Part shown: piece after piece, positions 1-16,005 of the stretch | Layout of the letters: every line of letters begins with the position of its first letter | How positions within the stretch are numbered: the stretch's first letter is position 1 | NCBI RefSeq assembly: GCF_004005855.1 | Contig: NZ_SACL01000001.1 | Span: 558,001 to 622,000, forward strand | Reading direction: 5' to 3' | Length of the DNA: 64,000 nucleotides | Source: Rhodovarius crocodyli | Lineage (GTDB): Bacteria > Pseudomonadota > Alphaproteobacteria > Acetobacterales > Acetobacteraceae | Made by a program: the position numbers and the translations under genes | The notes under the pieces: model-generated | Seen by the model: only the letters and a program-made list of their open reading frames with translations | Told to the model about the DNA's origin: nothing | Databases searched by the model: none

Positions 1-109
1 CCATGGTCTCGGTATCCACGGCGACGACATCGCCGAACTCCACATCATGAGGCAGGTCGCCCTGATGCAGATGGATGGTAACACCGGAGTGGAAGCTTGT
101 TTGGACCAT
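1..109 (-). CDS. rnd: Ribonuclease D-like 3'-5' exonuclease (5' end only)
   Basis: Only the first 36 codons are in the window; the gene runs off the left edge. The peptide starts MVQTSFHSGVTIHLHQGDLP and reaches VAVDTETM, which matches the first exonuclease motif (DxE) of the DnaQ-like fold as placed in alphaproteobacterial ribonuclease D, close to the N terminus. RNase D trims the 3' ends of tRNA and other stable RNAs. The ATG at 109 is preceded by AGGAGAG at a normal distance. It lies beside tRNA-Leu on the same strand. Another DEDD exonuclease is possible because so little is visible. Confidence 0.6.
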   Translation of the reverse strand, partial: MVQTSFHSGVTIHLHQGDLPHDVEFGDVVAVDTETM

Positions 110-139
110 CTTGCGCTCTCCTGTTCAGGAACGCGCAGA

Positions 140-226
<87 letters not shown>

Positions 227-335
227 ACGTTGCGGTGAGCGGGTGTTTAGAGGCAGGCGCCGGGGCCGTCAACACGGGGTACCGAGAGAATTTTCAGCAT
301 TATATCTTTCGTGTGGATAACAGGGTGAAAGCCGA

Positions 336-1244
336 ATGACAGAGATCATCACACTGTTCGGGGGCGCGGGCTTCATCGGCCGCCATGTCCTGCAGAAGCT
401 GGTCAGGCGCGGGCTCACCGTCCGCGTCGCGTCGCGCAGCGCCCTGTCCGGACGCAGCCTGTGCGTGGGGGCGGAACCGGGCCAGGTCATTCCGCTGCGT
501 GTCGACCTGCGGGACCCGGCCGCCATCGCCGCTGCGGTGCGTGGCAGTCGCGCCGTGGTCAATTTCGTCGGCATCCTGGCCGAGGCGAGGGGCGGTGACT
601 TCGAGGCGCTGCAACACCAGGGCGCCGGGGCCATCGCCAGGGCCGCGACCGAGGCCGGGGTTCGCGACATGGTGCACCTCTCGGCCATTGGCGCCGCCGC
701 CGACAGCCCCAGCCTGTATGCCCGCACGAAAGCCATGGGAGAGCAGGCGGTGCTGGCAGGCTTTCCCGGTGCGGTGATCCTGCGCCCGTCGCTGGTGTTC
801 GGCGCGGGGGACGGCTTCTTCAACCGCTTCGCTCAGATCGCCCGCCTCTCCCCTGTCATGCCCGTCTTCTACGGAAACACCAGATTTCAGCCGATTTGGG
901 TGGAGGACGTAGCGGAAGCCGTGGTGCGCTGCCTTGAGGCTCCGGCCCTTCGTGGACAGACACTGGAACTCGGCGGCCCCTCCATCAGAAGCTTCCGCCA
1001 ATTGATGCAGGATGTGCTACGCTACACTGGGCTGAGACGGCGACTGTTGGACATTCCCCCTGCCATAGCTGAGTGGCAGGCCCGGATCATGGAGCATGTG
1101 CCGGGCAAACCCCTCACCCGGGACCAGTTGGTGCTGCTGCAGCGCGATAATGTTGTGACGGGCAAGGATGGTCTAAGCGCCCTTGGTATAACGCCACACC
1201 CGGCGGACGTGATTGCGCCCGGTTATCTGCGTGGCCCCAGATAG
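336..1244 (+). CDS. Complex I NDUFA9-family NAD(P)-binding protein
   Basis: A 302-residue member of the atypical short-chain dehydrogenase (NmrA/NDUFA9) family. The N terminus carries the Rossmann motif LFGGAGFIGRHVLQKL. Later come VNFVGIL and HLSAIGAAADSPSLYARTK, the region that holds the S-x-Y-x-x-x-K-like residues of this family. Mitochondrial NDUFA9 is a supernumerary complex I subunit; alphaproteobacterial homologues are usually annotated as NDUFA9-like and may bind NADPH or quinone precursors. It stands alone, with an AT-rich gap on each side. Family assignment is firm; the exact role is unknown. Confidence 0.85.
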   Translation: MTEIITLFGGAGFIGRHVLQKLVRRGLTVRVASRSALSGRSLCVGAEPGQVIPLRVDLRDPAAIAAAVRGSRAVVNFVGILAEARGGDFEALQHQGAGAIARAATEAGVRDMVHLSAIGAAADSPSLYARTKAMGEQAVLAGFPGAVILRPSLVFGAGDGFFNRFAQIARLSPVMPVFYGNTRFQPIWVEDVAEAVVRCLEAPALRGQTLELGGPSIRSFRQLMQDVLRYTGLRRRLLDIPPAIAEWQARIMEHVPGKPLTRDQLVLLQRDNVVTGKDGLSALGITPHPADVIAPGYLRGPR

Positions 1245-1307
1245 GTCCGATTTATGTCTTATTCCACATGATACATGAGGGATGAACCTCCCGCGCAGCC
1301 GATATGC

Positions 1308-1342
1308 GCCCATATAAGTCAGCAATACTGCCATATATGGGC
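1308..1342. promoter_or_regulatory. Inverted repeat upstream of gltD
   Basis: A 9-bp perfect inverted repeat, GCCCATATA at 1308-1316 and TATATGGGC at 1334-1342, is separated by 17 bases. The right arm lies inside a second palindrome, CCATATATGG. The 183-bp gap around it is clearly more AT-rich than the flanking genes. It could be a regulator site for gltD or the 3' hairpin of the preceding gene; no T-run follows directly. Confidence 0.4.
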
Positions 1343-1427
1343 AATTAGGGCTTTTCCTGGGCGATGGCTTTTGTTAATGGCCGTCCTCGCGGCTTTGCCG
1401 GCCGCTTTCCTTGTGGGGTGAAGTGCC

Positions 1428-2864
1428 ATGGTCGAGAAGATGCTTCAGTTCGTCCGCCTGCAGCAGCAGACGCCGGAGAAACGCGAAGCCGCGGCCCGTC
1501 GGCTCGACTTCAACGAGATCTACGCCGCATTCGACCCCACCAAGGCGAAGGACCAGGCCAGCCGCTGCAGCCAGTGCGGCGTGCCGTTCTGCCAGGTCCA
1601 TTGCCCGCTGAACAACAACATCCCCGACTGGCTGAAGCTGACCGCCGAAGGACGGCTGGAGGAAGCCTACGAGGTCGCGTCCAGCACCAACACCTTCCCC
1701 GAGGTCTGCGGCCGCGTCTGCCCGCAGGATCGCCTCTGCGAAGGCAATTGCGTGATCGAGAAGGGCTTCAACAGCGTCACCATCGGCTCCGTCGAGAAGT
1801 ATATCGTCGACACCGCCTGGGAGAACGGTTGGGTGAAGCCCCCCACGCCCCGCAAGGAGCTGGGCATCAGCGTGGGCATCATCGGCGCGGGCCCGGCCGG
1901 CCTCGCGGCAGCCGAGCGCCTGCGCGTGCGCGGCTATGAAGTGCATGTGTATGACCGGTACGACCGCGTCGGCGGCCTGCTGGTCTATGGCATCCCCAAC
2001 TTCAAGCTGGAGAAGGAAGTCGTGCTGCGCCGCTGGAAGCAGTTCGAGGCCGGCGGCATCCACTTCCACATGAATGTCGACATCGGCCGCGACATCACGC
2101 TGACCGCCCTGCGCGAGAAGCACGCTGCCCTGTTCATCGCCACCGGCGTGTACAAGGCGCGCGACATCGCCCTGCCGGGCAATGATCTGCCGGGCGTGGT
2201 CAAGGCGCTGGACTACCTCACCACCTCCAACCGCCAGGGCCTGGGCGACAGCGTGCCCGCCTATGAGGACGGTTCGCTCAACGCGCGCGGCAAGCATGTT
2301 GTGGTCATCGGCGGCGGCGACACCGCGATGGACTGCGTGCGCACCGCCGTGCGCCAGGGCGCGGCTTCGGTGTCCTGCCTGTATCGGCGCGACAAGGCGA
2401 ACATGCCCGGCTCCATGCGTGAGGTGTACAACGCCGAGGAAGAAGGCGTGCGCTTCGTGTGGCTCGCAGCCCCCCAGGCCTTCGAGGGCACCGACCACGT
2501 GACCGGCGTGCGCGCCGTGCGCATGCACCTGGGCCTGCCTGACGCCACCGGCCGCCAGCAGGTCGAGGAGATCGAGGGTTCCTCCTTCGTCCAGCAGGCC
2601 GACATGGTCATCAAGGCGCTGGGCTTCGATCCGGAGGACCTGCCGGCGATGTTCGACGAACCGGCCCTGACCGTGACCCGTTGGGGCACGCTGAAGGTCG
2701 ATTACCGCACCCAGATGACCGCCCTGCCCGGCGTCTTCGCCGGCGGCGACATCGTGCGGGGCGCCAGCCTCGTCGTGTGGGGCATTCGTGACGGCCGCGA
2801 CGCGGCCGACCAGATCCATCAGTATATCGGGGCGCAGCAGGCGCTCGGCACCGCGGCGGAGTGA
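1428..2864 (+). CDS. gltD: Glutamate synthase (NADPH) small subunit
   Basis: The 478-residue beta subunit of NADPH-GOGAT passes electrons from NADPH through FAD and 4Fe-4S clusters to the large subunit. Visible features are the N-terminal cysteine motifs CSQCGVPFCQVHCPL and CGRVCPQDRLCEGNC (about residues 46-108), an FAD-binding GIIGAGPAGLAAAERL (about 150), and a second dinucleotide motif VVIGGGDTAMDCVRTA (about 290), followed by the C-terminal FAD stretch GVFAGGDIVRGASLVVW. Length is normal. The stop sits a few bases before the gltB start, so the pair is an operon for ammonia assimilation. Confidence 0.97.
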   Translation: MVEKMLQFVRLQQQTPEKREAAARRLDFNEIYAAFDPTKAKDQASRCSQCGVPFCQVHCPLNNNIPDWLKLTAEGRLEEAYEVASSTNTFPEVCGRVCPQDRLCEGNCVIEKGFNSVTIGSVEKYIVDTAWENGWVKPPTPRKELGISVGIIGAGPAGLAAAERLRVRGYEVHVYDRYDRVGGLLVYGIPNFKLEKEVVLRRWKQFEAGGIHFHMNVDIGRDITLTALREKHAALFIATGVYKARDIALPGNDLPGVVKALDYLTTSNRQGLGDSVPAYEDGSLNARGKHVVVIGGGDTAMDCVRTAVRQGAASVSCLYRRDKANMPGSMREVYNAEEEGVRFVWLAAPQAFEGTDHVTGVRAVRMHLGLPDATGRQQVEEIEGSSFVQQADMVIKALGFDPEDLPAMFDEPALTVTRWGTLKVDYRTQMTALPGVFAGGDIVRGASLVVWGIRDGRDAADQIHQYIGAQQALGTAAE

Positions 2865-2869
2865 AGGAC

Positions 2870-7396
<4,527 letters not shown>

Positions 7397-7419
7397 ACAC
7401 TCCCTTCGGCCCCTCGCTG

Positions 7420-7454
7420 AACCGCCGGTTTCCTCACGGAGACCGGCGGTTTTC
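7420..7454 (+). terminator. Rho-independent terminator after gltB
   Basis: A perfect 10-bp stem, AACCGCCGGT at 7420-7429 and ACCGGCGGTT at 7442-7451, has a 12-base loop and ends in TTTTC. It lies 24 bp after the gltB stop and separates gltDB from eno. Confidence 0.85.
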
Positions 7455-7481
7455 ATTTGTCCCTACAACCGGCGGCCTTGA

Positions 7482-8819
<1,338 letters not shown>

Positions 8820-8829
8820 GCGAAATTAC

Positions 8830-8846
8830 ATTCGCGGGGCGCGAAT
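8830..8846. other. Short hairpin after eno
   Basis: ATTCGCG at 8830-8836 and CGCGAAT at 8840-8846 form a 7-bp stem with a GGG loop, 10 bp beyond the enolase stop. No T-run follows, so it may be a weak terminator or an mRNA 3' end. Confidence 0.4.
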
Positions 8847-8878
8847 AGGCTTGCCACGAGTCCCGCGGACTGTTTCTC

Positions 8879-8884
8879 TATAAT
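8879..8884 (+). promoter_or_regulatory. Candidate -10 box (TATAAT) for the septum-initiator gene
   Basis: A perfect TATAAT in otherwise GC-rich DNA, 70 bp before the ATG at 8954. A TTGCCA lies at 8851-8856, but the 22-bp spacing is too long for an ordinary sigma-70 promoter, so only the -10 element is proposed. Confidence 0.35.
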
Positions 8885-8953
8885 ACAAGCGAGGGTTGCA
8901 GCCTGGATGGGGGTCCGGGCTGTCGCCTTTTTCCGGTCGGGGGATTGGGGGCA

Positions 8954-9292
8954 ATGGGTTTCTGGCGCGGGCTGAAACGGCGGGTAAAAGCCGCCGTCCC
9001 ATTCCTGTTTTTCTCCGTCCTGGGCAGCTACTTCGTTTGGCACAGCGTCCATGGCGAACGCGGCACGCTGGCACGTGAACATCGCCAGGAAGACATCCAG
9101 GAAGCTCGCCGCCTGCTCGCCGCCGCCCAGACGGAGCTGGCCGTCGTCCAGCGCCGCGTCGCGGGCCTGCGCAGCGACGCCCTGGATCGCGACCAGCTGG
9201 ATGAGCGCAGCCGCGCGCTTCTGAATCTGTCAGATCCGCAGGACATCGTTGTTCCCTACGGCCCTGGCCAACGTCTTTTCAGACCTGAGTGA
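8954..9292 (+). CDS. Septum formation initiator (FtsB/DivIC-like) protein
   Basis: A 112-residue single-pass membrane protein. After a basic N terminus (MGFWRGLKRRVKAA) there is one transmembrane helix (VPFLFFSVLGSYFVW), then a predicted coiled coil (about residues 38-85), matching the DivIC/FtsB layout. FtsB works with FtsL and FtsQ in the divisome. Its place between eno and pdhA is conserved in many alphaproteobacteria. The ATG at 8954 starts just before the hydrophobic segment; a TTG at 8945 is also in frame. Confidence 0.85.
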   Translation: MGFWRGLKRRVKAAVPFLFFSVLGSYFVWHSVHGERGTLAREHRQEDIQEARRLLAAAQTELAVVQRRVAGLRSDALDRDQLDERSRALLNLSDPQDIVVPYGPGQRLFRPE

Positions 9293-9329
9293 CACTTAAC
9301 TGATATTCGGTTAATTACATTTTTTGCGT

Positions 9330-9370
9330 TGCACCATAAGGGTTTCGAGCGAAGCTCGCCCTTGTGGCAA
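9330..9370 (+). other. Long hairpin in the pdhA leader
   Basis: CCATAAGGG (9334-9342) pairs with CCCTTGTGG (9359-9367) with one G-T pair, and inside it CGAGC-GAA-GCTCG makes a second perfect stem. Flanking TTGC/GCAA bases can extend it. It lies about 45 bp upstream of pdhA, after an AT-rich stretch with TTAAC/GTTAA arms (9296-9314). It could be an attenuator, an mRNA-stability hairpin or a terminator for the preceding gene. Confidence 0.4.
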
Positions 9371-9414
9371 TGCTGGTGCGCGCGTAAATCGGTGGAGCAC
9401 TAAGGAGGCTCCCC

Positions 9415-10443
9415 ATGGCCAAGGCCGCTCCCTCGACGAAAGCTGCACGTAAAGGGGGGAAGGGCGACAACGCGCCCATCCTGAACCTGTCGCAGCTCAC
9501 CTCCTGCTACCGCGACATGCTGCTGATCCGACGCTTCGAGGAGAAGGCGGGCCAGCTGTACGGCATGGGCCTGATCGGCGGCTTCTGCCACCTGTACATC
9601 GGCCAGGAAGCCGTTGTCGTGGGCATGCAGTCCCAGCTGAAGCCCGGCGACCAGGTCGTCACCTCCTATCGCGACCACGGCCACATGCTGGCCTGCGGCA
9701 TGGAAGCCCGCGGCGTGATGGCCGAGCTCACGGGGCGTGAGGGCGGCTACTCCAAGGGCAAGGGCGGCAGCATGCACATGTTCAGCCGCGAGAAGGGTTT
9801 CTACGGCGGCCACGGCATCGTCGGCGCCCAGGTCTCCGTCGGCATCGGCCTGGCCTTCGCCAACTGGTACCGCGACAACGACCACGTCTCGACCGCCTAT
9901 TTCGGCGACGGCGCGGCCAACCAGGGCCAGGTCTTCGAGAGCCTCAACCTCGCCGCGCTGCTGAAGCTGCCCTGCATCTTCATCATCGAGAACAACAAGT
10001 ACGGCATGGGCACCAGCGTCGAGCGCGCCTCCGCCAGCCGCGACCTCAGCAAGAACGGCGCGCCCTGGGGCATCCCCGGTGAGCAGGTGGACGGCATGGA
10101 CGTGCAGGCGGTGGCCGCCGCCGCGCAGCGCGCTGTGCAGTACTGCCGCGGCGGGCACGGCCCGTATCTGCTGGAGATGCAGACCTATCGCTATCGCGGC
10201 CACTCCATGTCGGACCCGGCGAAGTACCGCACGCGCGAGGAAGTGCAGAAGATGCGCGAGCAGCGCGACTGCATCGAGAACCTGCGCCGCATCCTGCAGG
10301 ACGACGGCGTGACCGACGCGGACCTGAAGAAGATCGACGACGAGGTGAAGGCCATCGTGCAGGACAGCGCCGATTTCGCGCAGACCTCGCCCGAACCCGA
10401 TCCTTCTGAACTGTGGACTGACGTGCTGCTGGAGGCCCGCTGA
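9415..10443 (+). CDS. pdhA: Pyruvate dehydrogenase E1 component, alpha subunit
   Basis: A 342-residue thiamine-diphosphate-dependent E1 alpha subunit that decarboxylates pyruvate with PdhB. The TPP motif [18 protein letters not shown] leads to [11 protein letters not shown]. The phosphorylation-loop equivalent [15 protein letters not shown] is present near residue 262. A strong AAGGAGG lies just before the ATG. It heads the tightly packed pdhA-pdhB-pdhC-GNAT-lpd run. Confidence 0.97.
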   Translation: MAKAAPSTKAARKGGKGDNAPILNLSQLTSCYRDMLLIRRFEEKAGQLYGMGLIGGFCHLYIGQEAVVVGMQSQLKPGDQVVTSYRDHGHMLACGMEARGVMAELTGREGGYSKGKGGSMHMFSREKGFYGGHGIVGAQVSVGIGLAFANWYRDNDHVSTAYFGDGAANQGQVFESLNLAALLKLPCIFIIENNKYGMGTSVERASASRDLSKNGAPWGIPGEQVDGMDVQAVAAAAQRAVQYCRGGHGPYLLEMQTYRYRGHSMSDPAKYRTREEVQKMREQRDCIENLRRILQDDGVTDADLKKIDDEVKAIVQDSADFAQTSPEPDPSELWTDVLLEAR

Positions 10444-10444
10444 T

Positions 10445-11791
10445 ATGGGTGTGGAAATCCTGATGCCGGCCCTGTCGCCGACGATGACCGAGGGCAAGCT
10501 GGCCCGCTGGCTCAAGAAGGAAGGCGACAGCGTCAAGTCCGGCGATGTGATCGCTGAGATCGAGACCGACAAGGCGACCATGGAGGTCGAGGCGGTCGAT
10601 GAAGGCACGCTGACGAAGATCGTGGTCGCCGAAGGCACCGAGAACGTGTCGGTGAACAGCGTGATCGCCGAGTTGGACGGTGGTTCGGGCGGCGCTGCCG
10701 CGGCCCCCGCCCCGGCCGCCGCTGCCCCTGCTGCCGCACCGGCCGCGCCCGCCGTGGTATCCCCCCCTGCCGCCGCCTCGGTAGCTTCCGAGGAGAAGGA
10801 CTGGGGCCCGACCAAGACCCAGACCGTGCGCGAAGCCCTGCGCGACGCGATGGCCGCCGAAATGCGCGCCGACGACAAGGTGTTCCTGATGGGCGAGGAA
10901 GTCGCCCAGTACCAGGGCGCCTACAAGATCAGCCAGGGCCTGCTGGATGAGTTCGGCCCGAAGCGCGTGCTCGACATGCCGATCACCGAACACGGCTTCA
11001 CCGGCATGGCCGTGGGCGCGGCCTTCGAAGGGCTGAAGCCCATCGTCGAGTTCATGACCTTCAACTTCTCGATGCAGGCCATCGACCACATCATCAACTC
11101 CGCCGCCAAGACGCTCTACATGTCCGGCGGTCAGCTGGGTTGCCCTATCGTGTTCCGCGGCCCGAACGGTGCCGCCGCGCGCGTCGCCGCCCAGCACAGC
11201 CAGTGCTACGCCAGCTGGTACGCGCATGTCCCCGGCCTGAAGGTGGTGGCCCCCTGGTCCGCCGCCGATGCCAAGGGCCTGCTGCGCGCCGCCATCCGTG
11301 ACCCGAACCCGGTCGTGTTCCTCGAGAACGAGATCCTGTACGGCCACAGCTTCGAAGTCCCCGAAGCCGAGGATTTCGTGCTGCCGATCGGCAAGGCCAA
11401 GGTGGAGCGCGCCGGCACGGACGTGACGCTGGTGGGCTTCTCCATCTCGGTCGGCATGGCGATGCAGGCGGCTGAAAAGCTGGCCGAACAGGGCATCTCC
11501 GCCGAGGTGATCAACCTGCGCAGCATCCGCCCGCTGGACATCGACACCATCGTCGCCAGCGTGAAGAAGACCAACCGCCTGGTGACGGTCGAAGAAGGCT
11601 GGGCCTTCTCGGGCATTGGCGGCGAAGTGGCGATGCAGGTGATCGAGAGCGCCTTCGACTGGCTGGATGCGCCGCCGGCGCGTGTCGCGGGCAAGGATAT
11701 TCCGATGCCCTACGCGGCCAATCTCGAGAAACTCGCCCTGCCGCAGGTTGACGACGTGGTGGAAGCCGCCAAGCGTGTGACGTACCGGTAA
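10445..11791 (+). CDS. pdhB: Pyruvate dehydrogenase E1 component, beta subunit, with lipoyl domain
   Basis: A 448-residue E1 beta subunit with an extra N-terminal biotinyl/lipoyl domain. The lipoylation motif [12 protein letters not shown] is at about residues 40-51. An Ala-Pro-rich linker (about 82-118) leads into the transketolase pyrimidine-binding domain, with [16 protein letters not shown]. This fusion is typical of alphaproteobacterial complexes. It starts one base after the pdhA stop codon. Confidence 0.97.
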   Translation: MGVEILMPALSPTMTEGKLARWLKKEGDSVKSGDVIAEIETDKATMEVEAVDEGTLTKIVVAEGTENVSVNSVIAELDGGSGGAAAAPAPAAAAPAAAPAAPAVVSPPAAASVASEEKDWGPTKTQTVREALRDAMAAEMRADDKVFLMGEEVAQYQGAYKISQGLLDEFGPKRVLDMPITEHGFTGMAVGAAFEGLKPIVEFMTFNFSMQAIDHIINSAAKTLYMSGGQLGCPIVFRGPNGAAARVAAQHSQCYASWYAHVPGLKVVAPWSAADAKGLLRAAIRDPNPVVFLENEILYGHSFEVPEAEDFVLPIGKAKVERAGTDVTLVGFSISVGMAMQAAEKLAEQGISAEVINLRSIRPLDIDTIVASVKKTNRLVTVEEGWAFSGIGGEVAMQVIESAFDWLDAPPARVAGKDIPMPYAANLEKLALPQVDDVVEAAKRVTYR

Positions 11792-11805
11792 GGGGGAAAA
11801 GCCAC

Positions 11806-13095
11806 ATGGCCACCAATATCCTGATGCCCGCGCTGTCGCCGACCATGACGGAAGGCACACTGGCGCGCTGGCTGAAGAATGAGGGCGACAAGGTCAAATC
11901 CGGTGACGTGATCGCCGAGATCGAGACCGACAAGGCCACCATGGAAGTCGAGGCTGTCGATGAAGGCATCCTCGGCAAGATCCTGGTGCCCGGCGGCACC
12001 GCGAACGTGAAGGTCAATGACCCGATCGCGGTGCTGGTCGAGGAAGGCGAAAGCGTGGATGGCCCGGCCCCCGCGCCGAAGTCCGCCGCAGCCACCCCTG
12101 CCCCCACCGCCGCCGCAGCACCGGCGGCGGCCCCCACGGCGGCCCCCACAGCAGCAGTGGCCGCTTCCGGTGATCGCGTCGTCGCCTCCCCGCTCGCGAA
12201 GCGGATGGCCCAGCAGGCGGGCATCAGCCTCGCCGGCGTGTCGGGTTCCGGCCCGAACGGGCGCATCGTGAAGGCCGACGTGGAAGCGCAGCTGGGCAAG
12301 CCCGCCGCTGCTGCTGCCCCTGCCGCCGCAGCACCGGCGGCTACCGCTGCGGCCGCCCCGGCGCCGAAGCCCGCCCCGGTCGCCCTGCCCGCGGGTGCGA
12401 AGACCACCGCCGTGCCCAACAGCACGATGCGCAAGGTCATCGCCCGCCGCCTGTCGGAATCGAAGGCCACCATCCCGCACTTCTACGTCGCGATGGATAT
12501 CGAGCTCGACGCGCTGCTGGACCTGCGCTCCAAGCTGAACGCGCGTTCGCCCAAGGATGGCGCGGGTGCCTACAAGCTCTCGGTCAATGACCTGGTGATC
12601 AAGGCCGCCGCCGTCACGCTGCGCCGCATCCCCGGTGTCGCCGCCAGCTGGACCGAGGAAGCGATCATCCGTTACGACGAGATCGACATCTCGGTCGCCG
12701 TCGCGATCCCCGACGGGCTGATCACGCCCATCGTCAAGAACGCCGACGTGAAGGGCCTGGCCGCGATCTCGAACGAGATGAAGGACCTCGGCGCGCGCGC
12801 CAAGTCCGGCAAGCTGAAGCCCGAGGAATTCCAGGGCGGCTGCTTCAGCATCTCGAACATGGGCATGTACGGCGTGAAGGACTTCGCCGCGATCATCAAC
12901 CCGCCCCAGGCCGGCATCCTGGCCGTGGGCGCGGGCGAGCAGCGCGCGGTGGTCAAGAACGGCGCGCTGGCCATCGCCACCGTCATGACCTGCCAGCTTT
13001 CGGTCGATCACCGCGTGATCGACGGGTCGCTGGCGGCGGAATGGATGGCCGAGTTCAAGCGCGTCGTCGAAGACCCGCTGAGCCTGATGCTGTGA
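11806..13095 (+). CDS. pdhC: Dihydrolipoamide acetyltransferase (E2 of pyruvate dehydrogenase)
   Basis: A 429-residue E2 core protein. In order it has one lipoyl domain ([15 protein letters not shown]), an Ala-Pro linker, a peripheral subunit-binding domain ([19 protein letters not shown]), a second linker, and the catalytic domain ending with the HxxxDG active site in [10 protein letters not shown]. It transfers acetyl groups from E1-bound lipoate to CoA. Its lipoyl domain is nearly identical to the one on PdhB. Confidence 0.97.
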   Translation: MATNILMPALSPTMTEGTLARWLKNEGDKVKSGDVIAEIETDKATMEVEAVDEGILGKILVPGGTANVKVNDPIAVLVEEGESVDGPAPAPKSAAATPAPTAAAAPAAAPTAAPTAAVAASGDRVVASPLAKRMAQQAGISLAGVSGSGPNGRIVKADVEAQLGKPAAAAAPAAAAPAATAAAAPAPKPAPVALPAGAKTTAVPNSTMRKVIARRLSESKATIPHFYVAMDIELDALLDLRSKLNARSPKDGAGAYKLSVNDLVIKAAAVTLRRIPGVAASWTEEAIIRYDEIDISVAVAIPDGLITPIVKNADVKGLAAISNEMKDLGARAKSGKLKPEEFQGGCFSISNMGMYGVKDFAAIINPPQAGILAVGAGEQRAVVKNGALAIATVMTCQLSVDHRVIDGSLAAEWMAEFKRVVEDPLSLML

Positions 13096-13556
13096 CGATC
13101 AGGCAGGCCGGCGCGTCGGATGCCGGGGCGGTCCACGCCCTGATCCGGGCGCTGGCCGTCTATGAGAAGCTCGAGGACAAGTTCCAGGCAGGGGTCGCGG
13201 ACATCGCTGCCCTGCTGGACAGCGGGGCGTGCAGCGCCCTGCTGGTGGAACACGGGACTGAGGCCGTGGGCCTCGCCCTGTATTACCCGACCGTGCTGAC
13301 TTTCGCCGGCAAGCGTGGGTTGTGGCTGGAAGACCTGTTCGTCCAGCCCGACCATCGCGGCAAGGGCCATGGGCTCGCGTTGTTGAAGGCCCTGGCGCGC
13401 ATCACCGTCGAGGGCGGCTACGGCGCGCTCGAATGGAATGTTCTCGACTGGAATACCCCGTCGATCGACTTCTACGGGCAGATCGGCGCAGAGCCCCAGC
13501 ATGGTTGGACCGACCAGAGATTGACCGGCGACGCGCTCAGCGCGTTGGCCGCCTGA
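13092..13556 (+). CDS. GNAT acetyltransferase, SSAT-like
   Basis: A 154-residue N-acetyltransferase. The acetyl-CoA loop is in [20 protein letters not shown], and the later [20 protein letters not shown] resembles spermidine/spermine N1-acetyltransferases. The most likely start is GTG at 13092, which overlaps the E2 stop as GTGA; an upstream in-frame ATG at 13041 lies inside pdhC. The substrate is not shown by the sequence. Its position between E2 and E3 suggests co-expression with the dehydrogenase complex, perhaps only as a passenger. Confidence 0.85.
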   Translation: MTIRQAGASDAGAVHALIRALAVYEKLEDKFQAGVADIAALLDSGACSALLVEHGTEAVGLALYYPTVLTFAGKRGLWLEDLFVQPDHRGKGHGLALLKALARITVEGGYGALEWNVLDWNTPSIDFYGQIGAEPQHGWTDQRLTGDALSALAA

Positions 13557-13566
13557 GGAGAGGCAC

Positions 13567-14961
13567 ATGGCAGACCAATTCGACGTCGTGGTGGTGGGCG
13601 GTGGCCCGGGCGGCTACGTCGCCGCGATCCGCGCGGCCCAGTTGAAGATGAAGGTCGCGCTGGTCGAGCGCGAGCATCTGGGCGGCATCTGCCTGAACTG
13701 GGGCTGCATCCCCACCAAGGCCCTGCTGCGCGCCAGCGAAATCAACCACCTGCTGCACAGCCTGGATGCCTATGGCTTCGCGGCGGACAATGTGCGCTTT
13801 GATTTCAAGAAGGTCGTGCAGCGCAGCCGCGGTGTGGCGGGCCAGCTGTCCGGCGGCGTGAAGCACCTGCTGAAGAAGAACAAGGTCACCGTCTATGACG
13901 GGCACGGCAAGCTGGCCGGCCCGGGCAAGCTCTCCGTCACGAAGGACGGCAAGCCGGTGGCCGAGATCGCGGCCAAGCACATCATTCTGGCCACCGGCGC
14001 GCGTGCGCGCGTGCTGCCGGGCCTCGAGCCCGATGGGCAGACCATCTGGTCCTACCGTGAGGCGATGGTCCCCGATGCGCTGCCGAAATCCATCATCGTC
14101 ATGGGCAGCGGCGCCATCGGCAGCGAGTTCGCCAGCTTCTACCTGAACATGGGTGCGAAGGTGACGCTGGTCGAGGTGATGGACCGCATCCTGCCGGTCG
14201 AGGACGCCGAGATCTCCGCCTTCGTGCAGAAGAGCTTCCAGAAGCAGGGCATGCAGGTGCTGACCGGCGCGCGGCTGCAGGGCGTGCGCAAGGAAGGTGG
14301 CGGCATCACCGCCATCATCGAAGCCGGCGGCAAGGTGCAGGAAATCAAGGCCGACAAGCTGATCTCGGCGGTCGGCATCGTCGGCAATGTCGAGAACCTG
14401 GGCCTTGAGGGCACCAAGGTGAAGGTGGACCGCACCCACATCGAGATCGACGCCTATGGCCGCACCGGCGAACCGGGCGTCTATGCCATCGGCGACATCG
14501 CCGGCCCGCCCTGGCTCGCGCATAAGGCCAGCCACGAGGGCGTGATCTGCGTGGAGGCCATCGCCGGCCTGCACCCGCACGCGATGGACGCGCTGAACAT
14601 CCCCGGCTGCACCTACTGCCGCCCGCAGGTCGCCTCAGTCGGGCTGACCGAAGCAAAGGCGAAGGAAGCCGGGCATGAGGTCCGCGTGGGCCGCTTCCCC
14701 TTCATCGGCAACGGCAAGGCCATCGCGATGGGTGAGCCCGAGGGGCTGGTGAAGACCGTGTTCGACGCCAAGACCGGCGAATTGCTGGGCGCGCACATGG
14801 TCGGCCCCGAAGTGACCGAGATGATCCAGGGCTATGTGGTCGCCCGCACCCTGGAATCGACGGAAGCCGAGCTGATGCACACCGTCTTCCCGCACCCGAC
14901 CATCAGTGAATCGATGCATGAATCCGTGCTCGACGCCTATGGCCGCGTGATTCACATCTGA
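13567..14961 (+). CDS. lpdA: Dihydrolipoyl dehydrogenase (E3)
   Basis: A 464-residue FAD flavoprotein that reoxidises dihydrolipoamide with NAD+. It has the FAD motif [18 protein letters not shown], the redox disulfide [16 protein letters not shown], the NAD motif [15 protein letters not shown] and the C-terminal catalytic HPHPTISE. It lies 10 bp after the acetyltransferase gene and completes the pyruvate dehydrogenase set. Confidence 0.97.
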   Translation: MADQFDVVVVGGGPGGYVAAIRAAQLKMKVALVEREHLGGICLNWGCIPTKALLRASEINHLLHSLDAYGFAADNVRFDFKKVVQRSRGVAGQLSGGVKHLLKKNKVTVYDGHGKLAGPGKLSVTKDGKPVAEIAAKHIILATGARARVLPGLEPDGQTIWSYREAMVPDALPKSIIVMGSGAIGSEFASFYLNMGAKVTLVEVMDRILPVEDAEISAFVQKSFQKQGMQVLTGARLQGVRKEGGGITAIIEAGGKVQEIKADKLISAVGIVGNVENLGLEGTKVKVDRTHIEIDAYGRTGEPGVYAIGDIAGPPWLAHKASHEGVICVEAIAGLHPHAMDALNIPGCTYCRPQVASVGLTEAKAKEAGHEVRVGRFPFIGNGKAIAMGEPEGLVKTVFDAKTGELLGAHMVGPEVTEMIQGYVVARTLESTEAELMHTVFPHPTISESMHESVLDAYGRVIHI

Positions 14962-14985
14962 GACTTCGTCCACCCGCATGAAACT

Positions 14986-15006
14986 CCCCCTCCCGCTGGG
15001 AGGGGG
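14986..15006. repeat. GC-rich palindromic element between lpdA and lipA
   Basis: CCCCCTCCC-GCT-GGGAGGGGG is a perfect 9-bp stem with a 3-base loop. Elements of this kind (C-rich/G-rich palindromes between genes) are dispersed in many high-GC alphaproteobacteria, so this is probably a copy of such a family. It sits directly upstream of the lipA start and would form a hairpin in the lipA leader. Confidence 0.5.
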
Positions 15007-15016
15007 CCGGGGCTAT

Positions 15017-16003
15017 ATGCCAGCCATGGCCACGCGCATCGAAATCCGTCACGGCAGCGGCAGCCCCGCCGCCGGGGCGGCACGCCACCCCGAAAAGGCC
15101 CATCGGCCCGACAACCCCATCCAGCGGAAGCCCGCCTGGATCCGGGTGAAGGCGCCGACGCACCCGATCTACCACGAGACGCGTGAGCTGATGCGCAGCA
15201 ACAAGCTCGTCACCGTCTGCGAGGAAGCGGCCTGCCCGAACATCGGTGAATGCTGGTCGCAGCGCCACGCCACCATGATGATCATGGGCGAGATCTGCAC
15301 GCGCGCCTGTTCCTTCTGCAACGTCACCACCGGCCTGCCCAAGGCGCTGGACGGCGACGAACCGAACCGGGTGGCCGATGCGGTCGCCAAGCTCGGCCTG
15401 CGCCACGTCGTCATCACCAGCGTGGACCGCGACGATCTGAAGGATGGCGGGGCGGAACACTTCGCCCAGGTCATCCGCGCGACGCGCGCGGCAGCGCCCG
15501 AGACCACGATCGAGATCCTGACGCCGGATTTCCTGCGCAAGGACGGCGCGCTGGAGGTCGTGGTGGCGGCCCGGCCGGACGTGTTCAACCACAACCTCGA
15601 AACCGTCCCCCGGCTGTATCCGACGATCCGCCCGGGCGCGCGGTACTTCCACTCCCTGCGGCTGCTCGACCAGGTGAAGCAGCTGGACCCGACCATCTTC
15701 ACCAAATCCGGCATCATGGTCGGCCTGGGTGAGGAAAAGATGGAAGTGCAGCAGGTCATGGACGACCTGCGCAGCGCGGATGTGGATTTCCTGACGATCG
15801 GTCAATACCTGCAGCCCAGCGTGAAGCACGCCGCCGTGGCCCGCTTCGTCGAACCGGGTGAGTTCGACGATTATGCTGCCACCGCGCGCGGGAAGGGCTT
15901 CCTGCTGGTCTCGTCCACGCCGCTGACCCGCAGTTCGTACCACGCCGACCGCGACTTCGCGGCGCTGAAGGCCGCCAGGCTCGAGCGTCTCGGCCGGGCC
16001 TGA
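15017..16003 (+). CDS. lipA: Lipoyl synthase
   Basis: A radical SAM enzyme of about 328 residues that inserts two sulfurs into octanoyl groups on E2-type proteins. The auxiliary cluster motif [13 protein letters not shown] precedes the radical [13 protein letters not shown] motif, and the C-terminal RSSYHA supplies the serine ligand of the auxiliary cluster. The start is uncertain: ATG at 15017 or 15026 both fit, and the longer reading from 14978 crosses the palindromic repeat. It matures the lipoyl domains encoded just upstream. Confidence 0.95.
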   Translation: MPAMATRIEIRHGSGSPAAGAARHPEKAHRPDNPIQRKPAWIRVKAPTHPIYHETRELMRSNKLVTVCEEAACPNIGECWSQRHATMMIMGEICTRACSFCNVTTGLPKALDGDEPNRVADAVAKLGLRHVVITSVDRDDLKDGGAEHFAQVIRATRAAAPETTIEILTPDFLRKDGALEVVVAARPDVFNHNLETVPRLYPTIRPGARYFHSLRLLDQVKQLDPTIFTKSGIMVGLGEEKMEVQQVMDDLRSADVDFLTIGQYLQPSVKHAAVARFVEPGEFDDYAATARGKGFLLVSSTPLTRSSYHADRDFAALKAARLERLGRA

Positions 16004-16005
16004 CC

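Noticed and set aside
10046-11860. 604-codon minus-strand frame across pdhA/pdhB
   Set aside because: Shadow of the pyruvate dehydrogenase genes; no domain visible.
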